From contig OX465118.1 in the NCBI GenBank assembly GCA_949987565.1, positions 5,608,538 through 5,672,537 of the forward strand: DNA of 64,000 bases, in the 5' to 3' direction. Source of the DNA: Luidia sarsii. Lineage: Eukaryota; Echinodermata; Asteroidea; Paxillosida; Luidiidae. The notes beneath the pieces were generated by a model. That model searched no databases and was not told the origin of the DNA. It worked only from the letters and a program-made list of their open reading frames with translations. Positions 36,591 through 49,045 of the stretch are shown here, piece by piece. The position numbers and the translations under genes are program-made. Each line of letters starts with the position of its first letter. Position 1 is the stretch's first letter.

Positions 36591-37110
36591 TGTTAACAGA
36601 CATTTGGGTGAAATGCAAGGAAATGATTGTGGAAATGACAATTTATCTATCCTGGAAATACTTAGGCCAGCTAACTGTAGAAGCAGGATAAAGTATAAGT
36701 ATACATTTCATTGAACATGTGGTCAACATTTTTACTTGGGCATGTAAGGATTGTATTACGCCGGACAACAGGACCGAGAGGTCATTTGTAGTCTATTTCA
36801 GTTCAGTAAGAGTCAATCGCGGTCTTGTGCTTTTCAGTGGAATGAAATGACTGAGACAGGGTTGCAGTGGTGGGTGCAGTGTCATGCCCATGGCACGGAA
36901 GTCAAGTGATTACAAAAGGTGGGAGTGCATGAAATGCGTATCTATTATTCACAGTGATCTTACAGTGTATCCAGAGGGGAGAAAGTTGACGGGGGAGAGG
37001 GGGGGGGGGGGCATGGGTGGGGTAGGAGTGTGAATTGACTGAGCATGACCCTTGGATGATACAGTATGCATTTACTGTACATTTTCATTATCTAGTTCAA
37101 TTCAATTCGA

Positions 37111-37413
37111 TTAAAGGCCCAATACAAGATGTCCACAGATTTCCTTCTAATTTACGCAGTTTGTAGATGGTCATGTTGCAATGCTGTTGAAATCTTAGGT
37201 CTGGGATGCTCTACCTTTCGAGAAATCTTCACGCAAACTTCGACAAATAGTTATTACTAGCGAGTAATTAATTATTTCTTACACTACAGAACGTTAGGAT
37301 GCGAAAACTGTGACGGTTTTTTGCCTTTTTCTACTTTCTCAGATTACCATTTGAACTAAAACCTTCGCACTGTGGTAATCTTTTGACTTACCAAAGTTAT
37401 AGGGCCTTTAAAG
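37111..37413. mobile_element. Family C element
   Basis: It begins ttaaaggcccaatacaagat, has ttccttctaatttacgcagt and ggtctgggatgctctacctt, and ends tatagggcctttaaa. Confidence 0.75.
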
Positions 37414-37726
37414 GGAACATAAATTTGTTTCCATCTATACACTGTTCATTCACAGATGAAGAAAATGCAATGTTCAGTTGATATTGAGAACACTATCACA
37501 TGAGGCACCCAGAAGTGGGTAAAAAGCATATTACAAGTAGTGACATGGAGGCACATCCCACAAAGCAGAGCATGAGATGAGATGCTTTAAGAACACAGGA
37601 CAATAAAACAGCAAAACAAACAGACGAAAGAAAATAATGAGCAAAAAAAAGTTACATGTTCATAGATGATTGTACACACGGACATAGAAGGGGAATTTAA
37701 AACAAATTAGCAGTGTATTGGCTCAG

Positions 37727-38143
37727 AGGAGAGGACAAGAGAGGAGAGAGAACAGGACAGGACAAGAGAGGAGAGAGAACAGGACAGGACATGACAGGTC
37801 AGGACAGGACAGGATAGGACAGGACAGGGCAGGGCAGGGCAGGGCAGGGCAGGGCAGGACAGGACAGGACAGGGGAGGACAGCACAGGACAGGGCAGGAC
37901 AGGGCAGGACAGGGTAGGACAGGGTAGGACAGAACAGGACAGGAAAGGACAGGAGAGGACAGGAGAGGACAGGACAGGACAGGACAGGACAGTAGAGGAC
38001 AGGAAAGGACAGGACAGGACAGGACAGGAGAGAACAGGAGAGGAGAGGACAGGACAGGACAGGACATGACAGCAGAGGAGAGGACAGGACAGGACAGGAC
38101 AGGACAGGACAGGACAGGACAGGACAGGACAGGACAGGAAAAG
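37727..38143 (+). repeat. Pentanucleotide (ACAGG) microsatellite
   Basis: About 400 bp of acagg/agagg units. All frames of one or both strands stay open (for example S-C-P-V-L on minus), which results from the repeat. Confidence 0.95.
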
Positions 38144-38679
38144 AAAAGTTGGACTTGATCTACATCTACATACATTTACAGTATCTCTCCACTGCTCTGC
38201 AGCCTCACTGAGCCTCTTACAGATAAAATTATTTTGGCTGGTGCTCCAATGGACTCTAACTAGTTGGAACACATACCTTTCTTTGCACGTTTATCTGTTC
38301 ATTCACATCTGCACACTGTGCCAATGACTGTGGTTGTCCCCAAGACATAACACAGAAACCACCTGGTCTAATGAATATTCATTCCTCGCAAACTAGCTGG
38401 ATACATGTACATGTACACGTACCACGGTATGTCGAACTCTGGACCTCAGTTACAGAAAAAAAAGTATTAAGGCCTACGATAATCTTATTGCATGTATCCA
38501 AAAGCTATCTCGCCCCATTAACTCCATCCAATGCTCCATTTTCATAAGCCACTGAACTATCACAAGGCCTATTATACAAATGAATGATATGAATCCCTAC
38601 AGGGTAGGCACCATCTCACAAAACAATCGGCCCAAATTTTTTTTTTTTTCGTTTTTAATGACATAAAAGTTTACCCGGT

Positions 38680-38970
38680 GGGTCATTTCACGGTCCAATT
38701 GATGCGCATATTGGTTAACGCCACTAAGTTGGTGCACGATTTAATAACATGGAAGGGAGTGGGTTAAGGGAGATGATTCTGTGCTTGGTAAATGCACCGA
38801 TTAATTCGCCGGATTGTGAGTGCACACTCCAAGTTGCTTCTTAAAATTAGGCTGACATTTTTATCGGTGGCCCCTTCGTAGGGACCTTGTGGCGCTCGAA
38901 GCCCCAATTAAAGATGAATGGTTTTAATGCGCCGGTATTTACTGCGTTGTACATTGATCAAATCTGGTTC
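38680..38970. promoter_or_regulatory. Single-copy block, candidate cis-regulatory element
   Basis: It is unlike the surrounding repeats and contains attaattcgccggattgtga, ccccaattaaagatgaatgg and several ATTAA/TAATT homeodomain-type cores. An open frame (38887-39135) crosses its end, but nothing in it is recognised. This is inference from composition only. Confidence 0.25.
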
Positions 38971-39133
38971 CCTTCAGCAGGTTTGGACAGGGAGCAGGTC
39001 AGCGGGAAAACCAATGGATTACAATTGAACCAGTTACGAACAAGTTACTTTACTCAACTGACACGATTTCGCCGAATCCGATTTCACAAAGAAATTATGG
39101 GAGTTGACCCGATATTGACTGCTAGAAGGACGT

Positions 39134-39476
39134 AAAGGCCCAATACAGCATTGGGAAAATTGGAAAACATCAATGTCCACAGATTTTCTTCTAATTTACA
39201 CAGTTTGTAGATGGTCATGATAGAATCCTCATGTTGAAATATTACGGTCTTGGATGCTGTACTTTTCAAGAAATCGTCACTCAAACATTGACAAATGGTT
39301 TATTACTGGCGAGTAAACGGTGCAAAAATCGTGATGGTCTTTTGCCTTTTTTTACTTTCTGAGATTACCGTTTGAGCTAAAACATTTGCAGGATTTTCTT
39401 TTTTGGAATGTTTAATGGTTTAACACACAAACTATGGCAATCTTTGACTTGTAGCAATGTTGTAAATGGGCTTTTA
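39134..39476. mobile_element. Family C element
   Basis: It begins aaaggcccaatacagcattg, contains tcttctaatttacacagttt, and ends agcaatgttgtaaatgggct. Confidence 0.8.
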
Positions 39477-39479
39477 ATA

Positions 39480-39810
39480 ATAATTTTTTAACAATATAAT
39501 TTAGATTTATAGAGCAAACTTATCCGGAAAACCGATCAAGGCGTGAACATTCAAAGAACTTTGTAATGTAATTTGATGTAATTTGACGCAGTGATAGCTG
39601 GGAGTTTATTCCAAATGGCAGGTGCTGCTGCCCTGGCAAAGGCACGCTGACCATAGCGGATAGTTCTTGCTCTCGGTTCCACTAACAAAATATGAGCCAG
39701 AAGATCCGAGAACCCGCCTTGTTTGCTCGAGGCAGATAAGCTCCCAAAGATACTGTGGAGCACAACCATGCAAGACTGTGGTACTTACCAAATGGCTGTT
39801 TCTCATGGAA
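39480..39810 (-). pseudogene. LINE reverse-transcriptase 3' remnant
   Basis: The minus frame reads RARTIRYGQRAFARAAAPAI then WNKLPAITASNYIKLHYKVL. R-T-x-x-Y-G-x-R-A-F...A-P-x-I-W-N-x-L-P is the standard RT C-terminus. Upstream sequence (VLHGCAPQYLWELI) is in another frame, so it is frameshifted. Confidence 0.82.
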
Positions 39811-40669
39811 ACGATTCACTTACCGGTACGTGTGTTTTCTGATAAGTTGGTTTCAGGGAATACACGGTACATGTGTACATTCTACATGTAAGTTGAATTC
39901 TGGCTACCTACCTTTTCCTGGGAATGTGAATGATTAACTGATATTTTGCTTGTTTATTCATGCATGTACATGTACATGTACATGTTTTACATGTACCGGT
40001 ACATGTACCGGTAGGCCTACAATGTGCAAATAGTACAGTATAGTACACATACACAGGTCTACATTACATTTACATGTACATGTACATACAGTAGTATGTA
40101 GGCCTCCATATCCAACCCATTTGTTTGGCTAACCCTGCTTCAGATGCATGTTTGCCACTCACTACTTCCTGAGAAATGCTCATACAAGTAGCTCCAGGGT
40201 TAACACCTTCATCCCAGCTAGCAAGTGGGAGTGCCAATTTCCTCGCAAAAATCCCGGGCTAAGCACTTGTCGTGTGAAAAAGCCCACCAGCTTTGCATCA
40301 CAGGAAACATAGTTTGGACGGGACGGTCTATTCATATCCATGGCGTAAGGTTGGTGATAAAACCTACAAGGATAATCGATCCCTTCATCTCTCCACCAAT
40401 TCCCTCCAAGTGGGCCCCCTACGTGGCCCATTCTATTCACCTATGTAGGTCAAGCACCAAGGAGTATCCCATAGAAGCCAATAAAATCAGCCCCATCCGA
40501 AGGAAAGAAAAGAAAACACCCACCCAGTCCACAGAACTAACACATTATGCTCTGCCCAGCAGGCATTGGAGTATTTTTTCAGTGGCCCTCAGAGGTGTTA
40601 AAATTTTAATATCCAGTGCAGTGGTCGACCTTAGTGTGTTTTTCTCTCTGAGGTAGAGGGGAGGAAGAG

Positions 40670-40950
40670 GGTTAAGGGATGGATGGGGGGAGGCCAGCTT
40701 CTTGCACGGCATCACGGCACTCGTCGCTTGATTTGCCCCCGCGAAAAGGACGCTATCTTTCGCACGGGTGGCGCGGGTAACGCGGCGATTGCGACCATCT
40801 CGTAATGAAAGACACCATGAAATGAGTTTGCCGCTCTCCGCAGACAATGCTGGCCATCTTAATGGGATCTCTCTATTATCGGTCTCTATTCGGATGAGGA
40901 TGGCACAGGCAGCCTTGATTGTGCAGCCTTTCTAAATGCCTTTTGAAAAG
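40670..40950. promoter_or_regulatory. Single-copy block, candidate cis-regulatory element
   Basis: It is GC-balanced with no repeat signature (gcgcgggtaacgcggcgatt, aatgggatctctctattatc). Flanks on both sides are repeats. The call is inferred only. Confidence 0.2.
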
Positions 40951-41805
40951 TACCTCCCGCCACTAGAGGGCGCTGTGCACATCCGGTTAGACAAAGTGCA
41001 GTCACACCATGTTTGCATTCTAAAAAAAAGTAGCTCTTTTTCTTTGCACTTTTGTTGGGGCATTGACTGTAAGACCGACTGGTGCCTGTTTTTGTAATTT
41101 TTCCTGAAAATCAGTCATTTCTGGAATTTTGCAAGATTTTGTCTGGACACTCCTATTACATTTATAAATTTCAGTTACACATGTATAGTTGTACATGTAC
41201 AAATAATGTACATACTGTACACATACTTGTATGCTTATGTACATACATGTACATTGTACCCTATGTAAACAAAACTGTTAGAAACAGGCTGTCTTTCTTG
41301 CAAAGTTGTTCAGTGTTACCAAAAGTGTTCATGTTTTTTTCTTTTGGAGTTTTTCTCCCACTTTTTCTATAAGCCTTATATTCTTACCTGTAGTACCCGG
41401 TACATGTACATGTACATGGTACAGTACATACTGTAGTATCAAAAGTAATGAGTGGTATGATTTTGTCCAAGACCGCATTGCGTATTGAGTAGTCACATGT
41501 CTGGCTAAAATGTACATGTACTATGAGGTTTTAACATTTTCATGATGAGAGTAGCAGAATAAGTGATAGGTTTGCTGTAACACAATGCAATTTCTCTTTT
41601 GTGAGTGTGTTTTGGTTCTACCAAAGTACTTTTCAGAACCACACACAGTCACACACTCACAATTTGTAAGAGAAATTGCATGGTGTTAATGCAAACTTAT
41701 TCTGAATGTTTGTATAAGTTCAATGTCCATTGTACAATTCATTTCTATAATACATATACATGTATGTACGCACACATGTGTAATACATACATGTATGAGT
41801 AAAAA

Positions 41806-41955
41806 ATAAAAATCAATAGGAATGATATCTCATTGGTACCTAGTTGTTTATGTACATGTACATGTACTGATACATACACACTGTACATGTACATATTTAT
41901 TTTGATGACGTCTGGTCATGTGTGTCACATTTTGGTTCACTTTTCAAAAAATGAC
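41806..41955 (+). repeat. Dispersed repeat E with internal TACATG expansion
   Basis: It has aatcaataggaatgatatct and tcacattttggttcactttt at the ends, with a tacatg run between, where the copy at 31700 has only one unit. Confidence 0.75.
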
Positions 41956-42179
41956 CCATTTAATCTTTTACTGCCAATTCATTCCCACGTACTGTAGACC
42001 TACCGCTACCGGTACATGTGTACAATGTACATGTAGTTCAATAGCCATAGTGCTGTACTAAAGTTGAACCCGACAGTACATGTACATGTACGTACGTGTA
42101 AATGTACAGAAGCACTGCATTATACATGTGTATACAGTATAGATGTGAGTATTCTGTCATGTTGTCCCTCTAAGCCATC

Positions 42180-42420
42180 TGAAAGTCAGAGCGCCACATT
42201 AATTTGACGATGACACATCTTGAACATGCGGCATTCTGACTCCACAGGAAATTGTATTAGCGGCTAGGCCTGCATTTGGCCGGCACTGACAAACGTGCGG
42301 CCGCAGACGCCAGACTAGTGGCTGTTGCCATGGGAATACGCTCGCATGACAATCACGCTGGGATGAGGCTGGTGACCTTTTGTGGACACATTCGGTATAT
42401 ATGTCAGTGGGTAATGAATG
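42180..42420. promoter_or_regulatory. Single-copy block, candidate cis-regulatory element
   Basis: It is free of the window's repeat families. It includes an X-box-like gttgccatgggaat (RFX-type) and cattaatttgac. Function is inferred only. Confidence 0.2.
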
Positions 42421-42658
42421 ATTTATTTATTGGCAACCAAGATCGGTTGGATTTTACAATTGTTACAACTGAAAGTAAATATTACATACTTCATTTACAT
42501 TGTTATTTAAAATTATAAATGAATCACCCAAAATTACATTAAAAGTTTAAAAAGTGATTTAAGCTAAAAATACATAAAATCACATAGATTAACCGACCTA
42601 GAAGCACATCAAACACAGGACCAATAAACCAACCTTAAATCTACTCGACTTGGATTTA

Positions 42659-42850
42659 AAGCCCCTAACATTGGTGAGATCAAAAACCAGAAATGTTAAC
42701 AGATTTACATGAAACTAATACAGTTTGAAGATGGTTACATGGTAGAAACCTCGCACTGAAATATTTCTGTCTAAAATGCCGTATTTTTGGAGGATCGAAA
42801 GAGTAACTAATTTACGTGTACGTCTCACCCCGAGAACTAAACTATTTTTC
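42659..42850. mobile_element. Family C fragment
   Basis: It begins aaagcccctaacattggtga, then aaatgttaacagatttacat, matching the left half of the copy at 14828. Confidence 0.7.
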
Positions 42851-43189
42851 AGTACACCATCATTCTGCTCGTGAGTATATAACTGCACGCTATATATATA
42901 AATTATACATGTAGTAGGGGTACATCTGTCTAGGCCCATGCGGGAGTTTTCCGTTGTGTTGTCATACCCCCCGCAGTGACTGGTGGGCCATTCTAAAAGA
43001 TGGCAGTTTGCGGGAACATGAATTCGACCACCGAATTCCATGATTTTTTTGATTGTAGGTTGTTTTTAACACCCAATCAGATAACATTTTTCTCTGGGTT
43101 TCATTCCCCTTTAAATCTACTGGTACAACTTGGTGCAAACTTATACTGTATGTTCAGCTATCATTTAAATGGAAATCGCAAAAACGAAG

Positions 43190-43395
43190 GGGGCCTGATG
43201 AAGGGGGGGGGGAGGCAATAGTTGAATAGGTGACAGATGACAGATGGCAACAGAGGTACAGTACTGTAAGCTCGTAGACAGACTAGAGTGCGATCAAAGG
43301 GAAGGGCAGAGAGTAGGAAAGTGATGAGTAAAGCGGGAAAGATCAAACAGGCAAGATCAAACGGGAAAGATCAAAGTGGATTAGAGAACACCCTC
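43190..43395. mobile_element. Family A extended-body fragment
   Basis: It has ggggcctgatgaagg, then the gatcaaagggaagggcagag body shared with 18760 and 22250. Confidence 0.65.
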
Positions 43396-43434
43396 TGAAG
43401 TATTATATACCCCTGGTACATGTAATATACAAGG

Positions 43435-43586
43435 TTAGCCATTCTCCATGTTCTCCTGTATGTTGAGGCCGTGTGGTAGCTTAGTCTGAAGACGTTTGAT
43501 CCACAGCTTGTACCGTCTCAGACAGATGAGTAAGTTTTGCATAATGAGATGTGTTCTAAACGGTAGCTCTGTGGTACTTGTGCTCA
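43435..43586 (-). CDS. Candidate terminal exon, unknown protein
   Basis: In minus sense an acceptor-like gttgtgcag is followed by an open frame of 49 codons and TAA. It reads STSTTELPFRTHLIMQNLLI then CLRRYKLWIKRLQTKLPHGL and NIQENMENG. The composition looks protein-like and the opposite strand is full of stops. There is no strong polypyrimidine tract and I recognise no family. Confidence 0.22.
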
Positions 43587-43819
43587 CTGCACAACATTTA
43601 TGCACTACGCACTTAAATGTAATGTAACCTTGAGATGCATACATGTACATGTACAGTATACTACTGTTAGGAAACCCCCACCAAATTCACAGTTACTGTA
43701 ATGGAGCCGGATGTTTCCATCAATCCTTCCCAGACCACTCCTCAAATGTTGAGATTTGCAATTTGGACATTAAAGTCAGTACAGCAGTTAGCAACATTTT
43801 TTGTTAATAATACTGTAAG

Positions 43820-44140
43820 AACTTTGAATCACCATGTACATGTACATGTACATGTACACTGTACATGTACACGTGTATATATGTGTACATACATGTACAT
43901 GTACGTATATTTGCACATGTACGTGTACAATGTACACGTACATGTACATGTACATGTATGTTGTCCATCACAGTACCTGGTACATGTGTACATGTACATG
44001 TTGTACATGTACATGTACTGTTCATGTACTTTGAAAGCGGTTGAATGTATACAGAATTCTCCTCTGTGTACCAGTATGCACATGTACATTGTTGTACAGT
44101 ACATGTAATGTACAGTACCAGTACATGTACATGTAGTTCT
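43820..44140. repeat. TACATG hexamer array
   Basis: It contains uninterrupted runs of catgta and variants (cacgta, catgtg). Long H-V-H-V and M-Y-M-Y frames on both strands are artefacts. Confidence 0.92.
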
Positions 44141-44761
44141 GGGTTCAAACCCTACCCAGGAAACTACAGTGTTCATGAACTTCATGTACATTTAGTACAT
44201 GTGCTATACAATGTACAATGTAAATCTGAAATCCATGTGAAATCCATCCTTAGTTATTATACATGTATACATGCTATAAATATGCATGTGCACGACAAAT
44301 TGACTATTGAACACAGTTCATGTCCATGTACAACTGTACATGTACATCATATACAATCTTAATTTCCTTGCTCTACAATTCATCATTACATGCACAAGGA
44401 ATGTGGTAGCGTGCCTTTATGGACTGGTGTGGTTGTGTTTGACTTTGAGATCTTCATGTATGCAGTCTTGTGCAGTCTTGAGATTCCGATATTTACAGTT
44501 GCTTGGAAATACACATGTACACATACTGCATTGCTATGTAGTTTACTCTGTGATTCCTCCCTTTCTTTAGCATAAGTATTCCTAATTTCCTAACTTCGTG
44601 TACATGTATGTACCCATAGATTGGTAGCTATGCATGTCCAAGAAAATAGCTTACAACTTCTGGCAGTGTCTGGTGGTGTTCTAGTCAAGGAATCTCGCCA
44701 ACTTGGTAGCAGTCTGCGACACACTCACATGTGCATAGAATTGAAAAAGACAAATCTTTTT

Positions 44762-45158
44762 AAAGGCCAAATACAACATTGGGAAGATCGGAAAAACATC
44801 GACGTCCACAGATTTCCTTCTAATTTATACAGTTTGTAGATGGTCATGATAGAATCCTCATAATTTCAACATTATATTATAATGTTGAAATCTTACGGTC
44901 TGGGATGCTACATGTTACACCCTGTATACTTCTCCAGAAAGCTTCACTCAAACATAGTTTATTACTCACGAATAATATATTATTTCTTACACTACAGAAT
45001 GGTGCGAAAACCGTGTGTTTTTTTTTGGCTTTTTCTACTTTCTCAGATTACCATTTGAGCTAAAACCTTCGCAGGTTTGCTTTTTTGAAATGTTTAATGG
45101 TTTAACGGACATACTGTAGCAATCTTTGACCTTTTCCAATGTTGTATAGGGCCTTCAA
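44762..45158. mobile_element. Family C element, near full length
   Basis: The left end aaaggccaaatacaacattg is inverted at the right (caatgttgtatagggccttc). The internal blocks ttccttctaatttatacagt and tctgggatgct are shared with the copies at 37111 and 39134. Confidence 0.85.
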
Positions 45159-45349
45159 GTGTGCTCCCCAGATTTCCATACCCGGTAGCCTCTATCTCTT
45201 ATTTCTGAATCAGCAAAGAAGAGACGAAGAGATGAATGTTAGAAGTGAAAGAAAGAGAGAGTCCGTTCCTATCTGAAAAGAGCCAGGTGCTGGCCTTCAG
45301 GCAAGCCTTTTCAAAAATATTGCTGTGATCAATTCAAAACTGGCCACTT

Positions 45350-45660
45350 TTAATTAAGGCACTGCCCTCTCAATTATAATTAAAGAAAGGGTTCTTATAA
45401 TGGGACGAATGATTTGGGCAGTGTTACGATTGGGATGTGGCGGATTTTGCATTCATTGCGCAATCTTGATCAACCTAGATTTCCTCAGCCCCTCATGGTA
45501 TGTGCCCGAATTGTGTCAATTATTCTATCTTTTTCTTTTTTCTTTGCTTCGTTTCCCTACTGAGCTGTTTGCCTAGCGTTGGGTAAATTTGATTTGCCAC
45601 TGATAAGAGGAATAGGAAAAGCTATCCGTTATTCAATTGAATTTCAATCAAGGTTTTGTT
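45350..45660. promoter_or_regulatory. Single-copy block, candidate cis-regulatory element
   Basis: It has TAATTA-type cores (taattaaggc, caattataattaaagaaag), gcattcattgcgcaatcttg and no repeat-family words. Inferred from composition. Confidence 0.25.
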
Positions 45661-45884
45661 ACATGGATTGTGTACATGCTCGCAGCATTATAAAAGATCA
45701 GACATACACGTACCTTTACATATTATAGTCATCATTGGAAAGTCTCATTCACTAATGAAGGTTGACATTTACCATACATTTTTAAAGCTTCTCAAAATCT
45801 GTTCCAATTATTATAGGATTGTACAGTAATCTTCTCTGTACTGTACATAATTTGTCATCCAGTGCAGTAGATTGTAACATCTTT

Positions 45885-46300
45885 TCTCAATCCTTCAAAG
45901 TCATCCACTTACCCAATAAATTCTTCCATAATCCTACACAATCCTATAATCCTACAAAAAACATCCCTTAACTCAATGGCCCATTCTTCCTCAATCCTAC
46001 AAAATCGTCCACTAACTCAATGATCCATTTTTCCTGTTCTTCCTAAATCCTTTAGAAACAAAATCATACACAAACTGAATGGTCCATTCTTCCTCAATCC
46101 TATTTAGATTATTCATCAACTCAATGGTCTATTGACTCCATTCTTCTTCAATCCTATAAAATCATGCACTAATTGAATGATCAATTCTTCCTCAATCCTA
46201 TACAAATGTCCATCAACTCAATGGTCCACTCTTCCTCAATCCTACAAAATCATGTATGTACACTATTTTAACTGAATGTCCATTCTTCCTCAATATAGGA
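45885..46300 (+). repeat. Degenerate minisatellite, unit about 40 bp
   Basis: Units resemble cctcaatcctacaaaatc plus cactaactcaatggtccatt. There are about ten copies with indels. Confidence 0.85.
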
Positions 46301-46304
46301 AGAT

Positions 46305-46460
46305 TTGCGGTGACACCATGTTCACCACATTCTCCTGATGATGACCAGAGCATACTGGTCGAAACGTTGAGTTACCACTCAGGTTCTTTTCAGAACCACA
46401 CCTTCTTAAGAGACCTTATACACGGTGTCAATGCAAACCATATTGATTCACCCACCATGC
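46305..46460 (+). mobile_element. Family B element
   Basis: It has agatttgcggtgacaccatg, gaaacgttgagttaccactc and acacggtgtcaatgcaaacc, in order with inverted ends. Confidence 0.82.
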
Positions 46461-46859
46461 AAAGCCTTAAGTCTTATTCATTCTTCCACAATCCCACAAA
46501 ATGCATCCATCCTCAATCCTACAATTACAATTTGTACATGCATGTACTGTACATGAATACATGTACATGTATGTATGCAATGGAAAGTTCTACTTTGGTA
46601 CAAATAGCTAGCACACAATTTGACACAAATGACCCACAGGTACAAGAATGTGTTTCCTCCACACATATGCTTCACACTACAGAACAGGAATTTTACTATG
46701 CAAGAAAAACACTTTTAGAGGCTATGTATATATGGTAAATAGCCATGGGTAAAAGGCCCTCAAATGCCACGCCTATATAATGCATAGTTACATTAAATGT
46801 GTTCCACCTACATGTAGGTTCTGTCTAAGCATTCTCACACATGAAGCCAATTTCTGTAG

Positions 46860-47110
46860 ATACAGAGCAAGGTTGAGGAATTAATTGTTTCTCCCAGAAA
46901 TGGCGCCGATGAAATGAACATGTTTTTTTCACACCGTAGATTTTTCCACTTAGGCCGCAGATGTTCTCGCATTAAATTATTGCGAGTCGCCCCGCTTGTC
47001 GGCCCTTCGTCCACTGGGATTTGGGCCGATTTTGTTTGGTCAGGGCGCGTCGGATGTAATTAATTACGGGCCGTGCCTTTGGACCTGCGCCTAGCAACCA
47101 CCGGAATTCC
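46860..47110. promoter_or_regulatory. Single-copy block, candidate cis-regulatory element
   Basis: It has aggaattaattgtttctccc, cgcattaaattattgcgagt and ggatgtaattaattacgggc, a set of paired TAATTA/ATTAAT homeodomain-type cores. It lies about 2.5 kb upstream of the candidate RAP1GDS1 start exon. Confidence 0.28.
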
Positions 47111-47159
47111 ACACTTTTCATTTGAGTGACACACTAACACTGTTTCAACTGTCCTAATA

Positions 47160-47375
47160 ATCACGAGCGGTGCATTGTGCGATAAAAAAACAACGCAGTG
47201 CGATTCAGCAGAGCAATTGCAGTCCCACACACATCGCATTGCAAATAAACGCAATTATTTGGAAAAGAGTCCGAATCACAATTCAAATTACACTAATAAT
47301 CACGTTTATTGTGTCCACAAAAAAGGGGAAGTTTGAATCGCAATTCAAATCTTGATCCAAATAAAGTGCTGAGCT
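47160..47375. mobile_element. F-type TIR element fragment
   Basis: It has gagcggtgcattgtgcgata, cgcaattatttggaaaagag and gaatcgcaattcaaatct, matching the right half of 52151-52591. Confidence 0.75.
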
Positions 47376-47583
47376 TTCTGCCTAAGAGTGCATTCCAAGG
47401 CAGAGAGCTCAGTTTCTTGTTTATGCTGAACTCAAATTGTCAGCGTTTCAAGAAGAGATGATATTTGGCATTCTTCAGCAGGCTAAATTTGTCTCTTCAT
47501 GAAAACACTGAAAAAAGTACATGTTACTACACTGTTGTACGATGTACATGTACAATGTACAATACAGCGTACATCACATGTGT

Positions 47584-47784
47584 TCATGTTTGGGCCGTGT
47601 GATTGAGAATGTATTCCCATACACTGACCTCGGTCCATTTTAGATTAATCAATTCATCGCTGTGAAAGTGAACTCCATGATGACGCTGGAATTCTACATC
47701 TCTGGCAGCAGCACCCAAATCAATCAAGGCAATCAATGGAACAGTAATGATTATAAGTCTTAGCCAGTGGCTTTTACAGTACAT
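47584..47784 (-). CDS. Candidate exon or signal-peptide-like open frame, unknown
   Basis: The minus frame from an ATG reads MYCKSHWLRLIIITVPLIAL, then IDLGAAARDVEFQRHHGVHF and HSDELINLKWTE, then a donor-like gtcagt at 47628. The start looks like a signal peptide (K/R/H, hydrophobic core, A-A-A). Alternatively the hydrophobic part is an intron tract, and an exon begins at 47699 after tgctgccagag. No family is recognised. Confidence 0.22.
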   Translation of the reverse strand: MYCKSHWLRLIIITVPLIALIDLGAAARDVEFQRHHGVHFHSDELINLKWTEVSVWEYILNHTAQT

Positions 47785-48101
47785 GTATGTGATGTACATT
47801 CACTGTACCGCACAAACTTGTAATGGACGTATACATGTGTATGCATGTATACTGTACTGTACACCCTATGTGTACATTGTACATAATGTAACAGTATGCA
47901 TGTACATGTATGTGCAAGTTCAAGTACACATACATCATGTACTTGTACATGGTGTTGTGTCCTTGTATACAGTATAGTACAATGTATGTGCACATCCATG
48001 CATTGCATTAACATCAGATTTACACTGTTCATCAAGTCTTCATGATATTGTAAGGAGGGTTGATGATACATGTACATGTACATGTAGATCATGGTTAAAG
48101 C

Positions 48102-48643
48102 TTAAGCCGCGTCCGCACTGGACTTATTTTTTACCGAGCCCGTGGGTAACATTCCAATGGGTAAATCTTCCCGGCGTCCGCACTTGGACTTTCGACTCGG
48201 GTAAACTAACCGAGACGACGCAGTAAAACTAACCGACTGGCGCGTATAAACGCAAGAGGGCGCTATGGTGGTGACCTTTCACCGGATGTAAATACCATAA
48301 AACTACGACACGTCGACCCTGCTCGAAAAGTAAACAACATTGTTGTATTGGGACCATGGCACGTCACGTGGTATTTAGGGCCTCTGGCAATGCGGGGCGC
48401 CGGATGTGGTTTTTTACCGAGTCGTTTACCGAGACGTCGTGTCCGGATTGGACTTTTCGGCCCGGTTAAACTGACCTGGTCAATTTAACCGGGCAGAAGT
48501 TGGTCGGTTAAACTACCCACTGGAGTCGGGTAAGTTACCTGGGAGGAAAACTTTCTGGCTGTCCGCACTGGACTTAAAATGGTCAATTTACCCATTTGCT
48601 CGGTTAGTTTACCCATTTTAAGTCCAGTGCGGACGCGGCTTAA
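48102..48643. mobile_element. Family D TIR element, intact copy with TTAA flanks
   Basis: The ends are perfect inverted repeats: TTAA then GCCGCGTCCGCACTGGAC at left, and GTCCAGTGCGGACGCGGC then TTAA at right. The interior has taccgagcccgtgggtaaca and carries no transposase. TTAA points to piggyBac-type mobilisation. Confidence 0.9.
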
Positions 48644-48689
48644 GTCTGCAGCAGAACACCTTTTACCGGATGACAGGATGCGTAGTACA

Positions 48690-49045
48690 TGTACATGTAC
48701 ATGTACAGTACTGTACATTGTACATGTGTACATGTACATTGTAGTACATGTACTGTATGGAACCAAACTGCACACACTTTCCTGGCAGTATTGCTTTGTA
48801 CAGTATATGTACATGTACATGTACCGGTACATGTATGTTTGTTTGTTTAATGAGTAATTTGAGAGAGAATGTTAGTTTTAATACCGTTTATGATTGTACA
48901 AAATGAATCTGATGATCATACTAGTGCTAGGGAACCTGTTCCACTCTTACATGTACGTACCGGTACATATTTTGTACACGTACATTGTATGCACTGTACA
49001 TGTACATTGTACATAATTATGTACATGTACATGTACATGTACATG
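48690..49045. repeat. TACATG hexamer arrays
   Basis: Runs occur at 48688-48745, 48805-48835 and 49000-49046, with gtaccggtac palindromes between. Confidence 0.88.

Noticed and set aside
37718..38272. 150-codon Cys/Pro/Leu frames on the minus strand
   Set aside because: They are the pentanucleotide ACAGG repeat, with no flanking coding signal.
43820..44190. Frames with M-Y-M-Y, H-V-H-V or C-T-C-T runs
   Set aside because: They are translations of the TACATG hexamer in its frames and appear wherever that repeat is dense.
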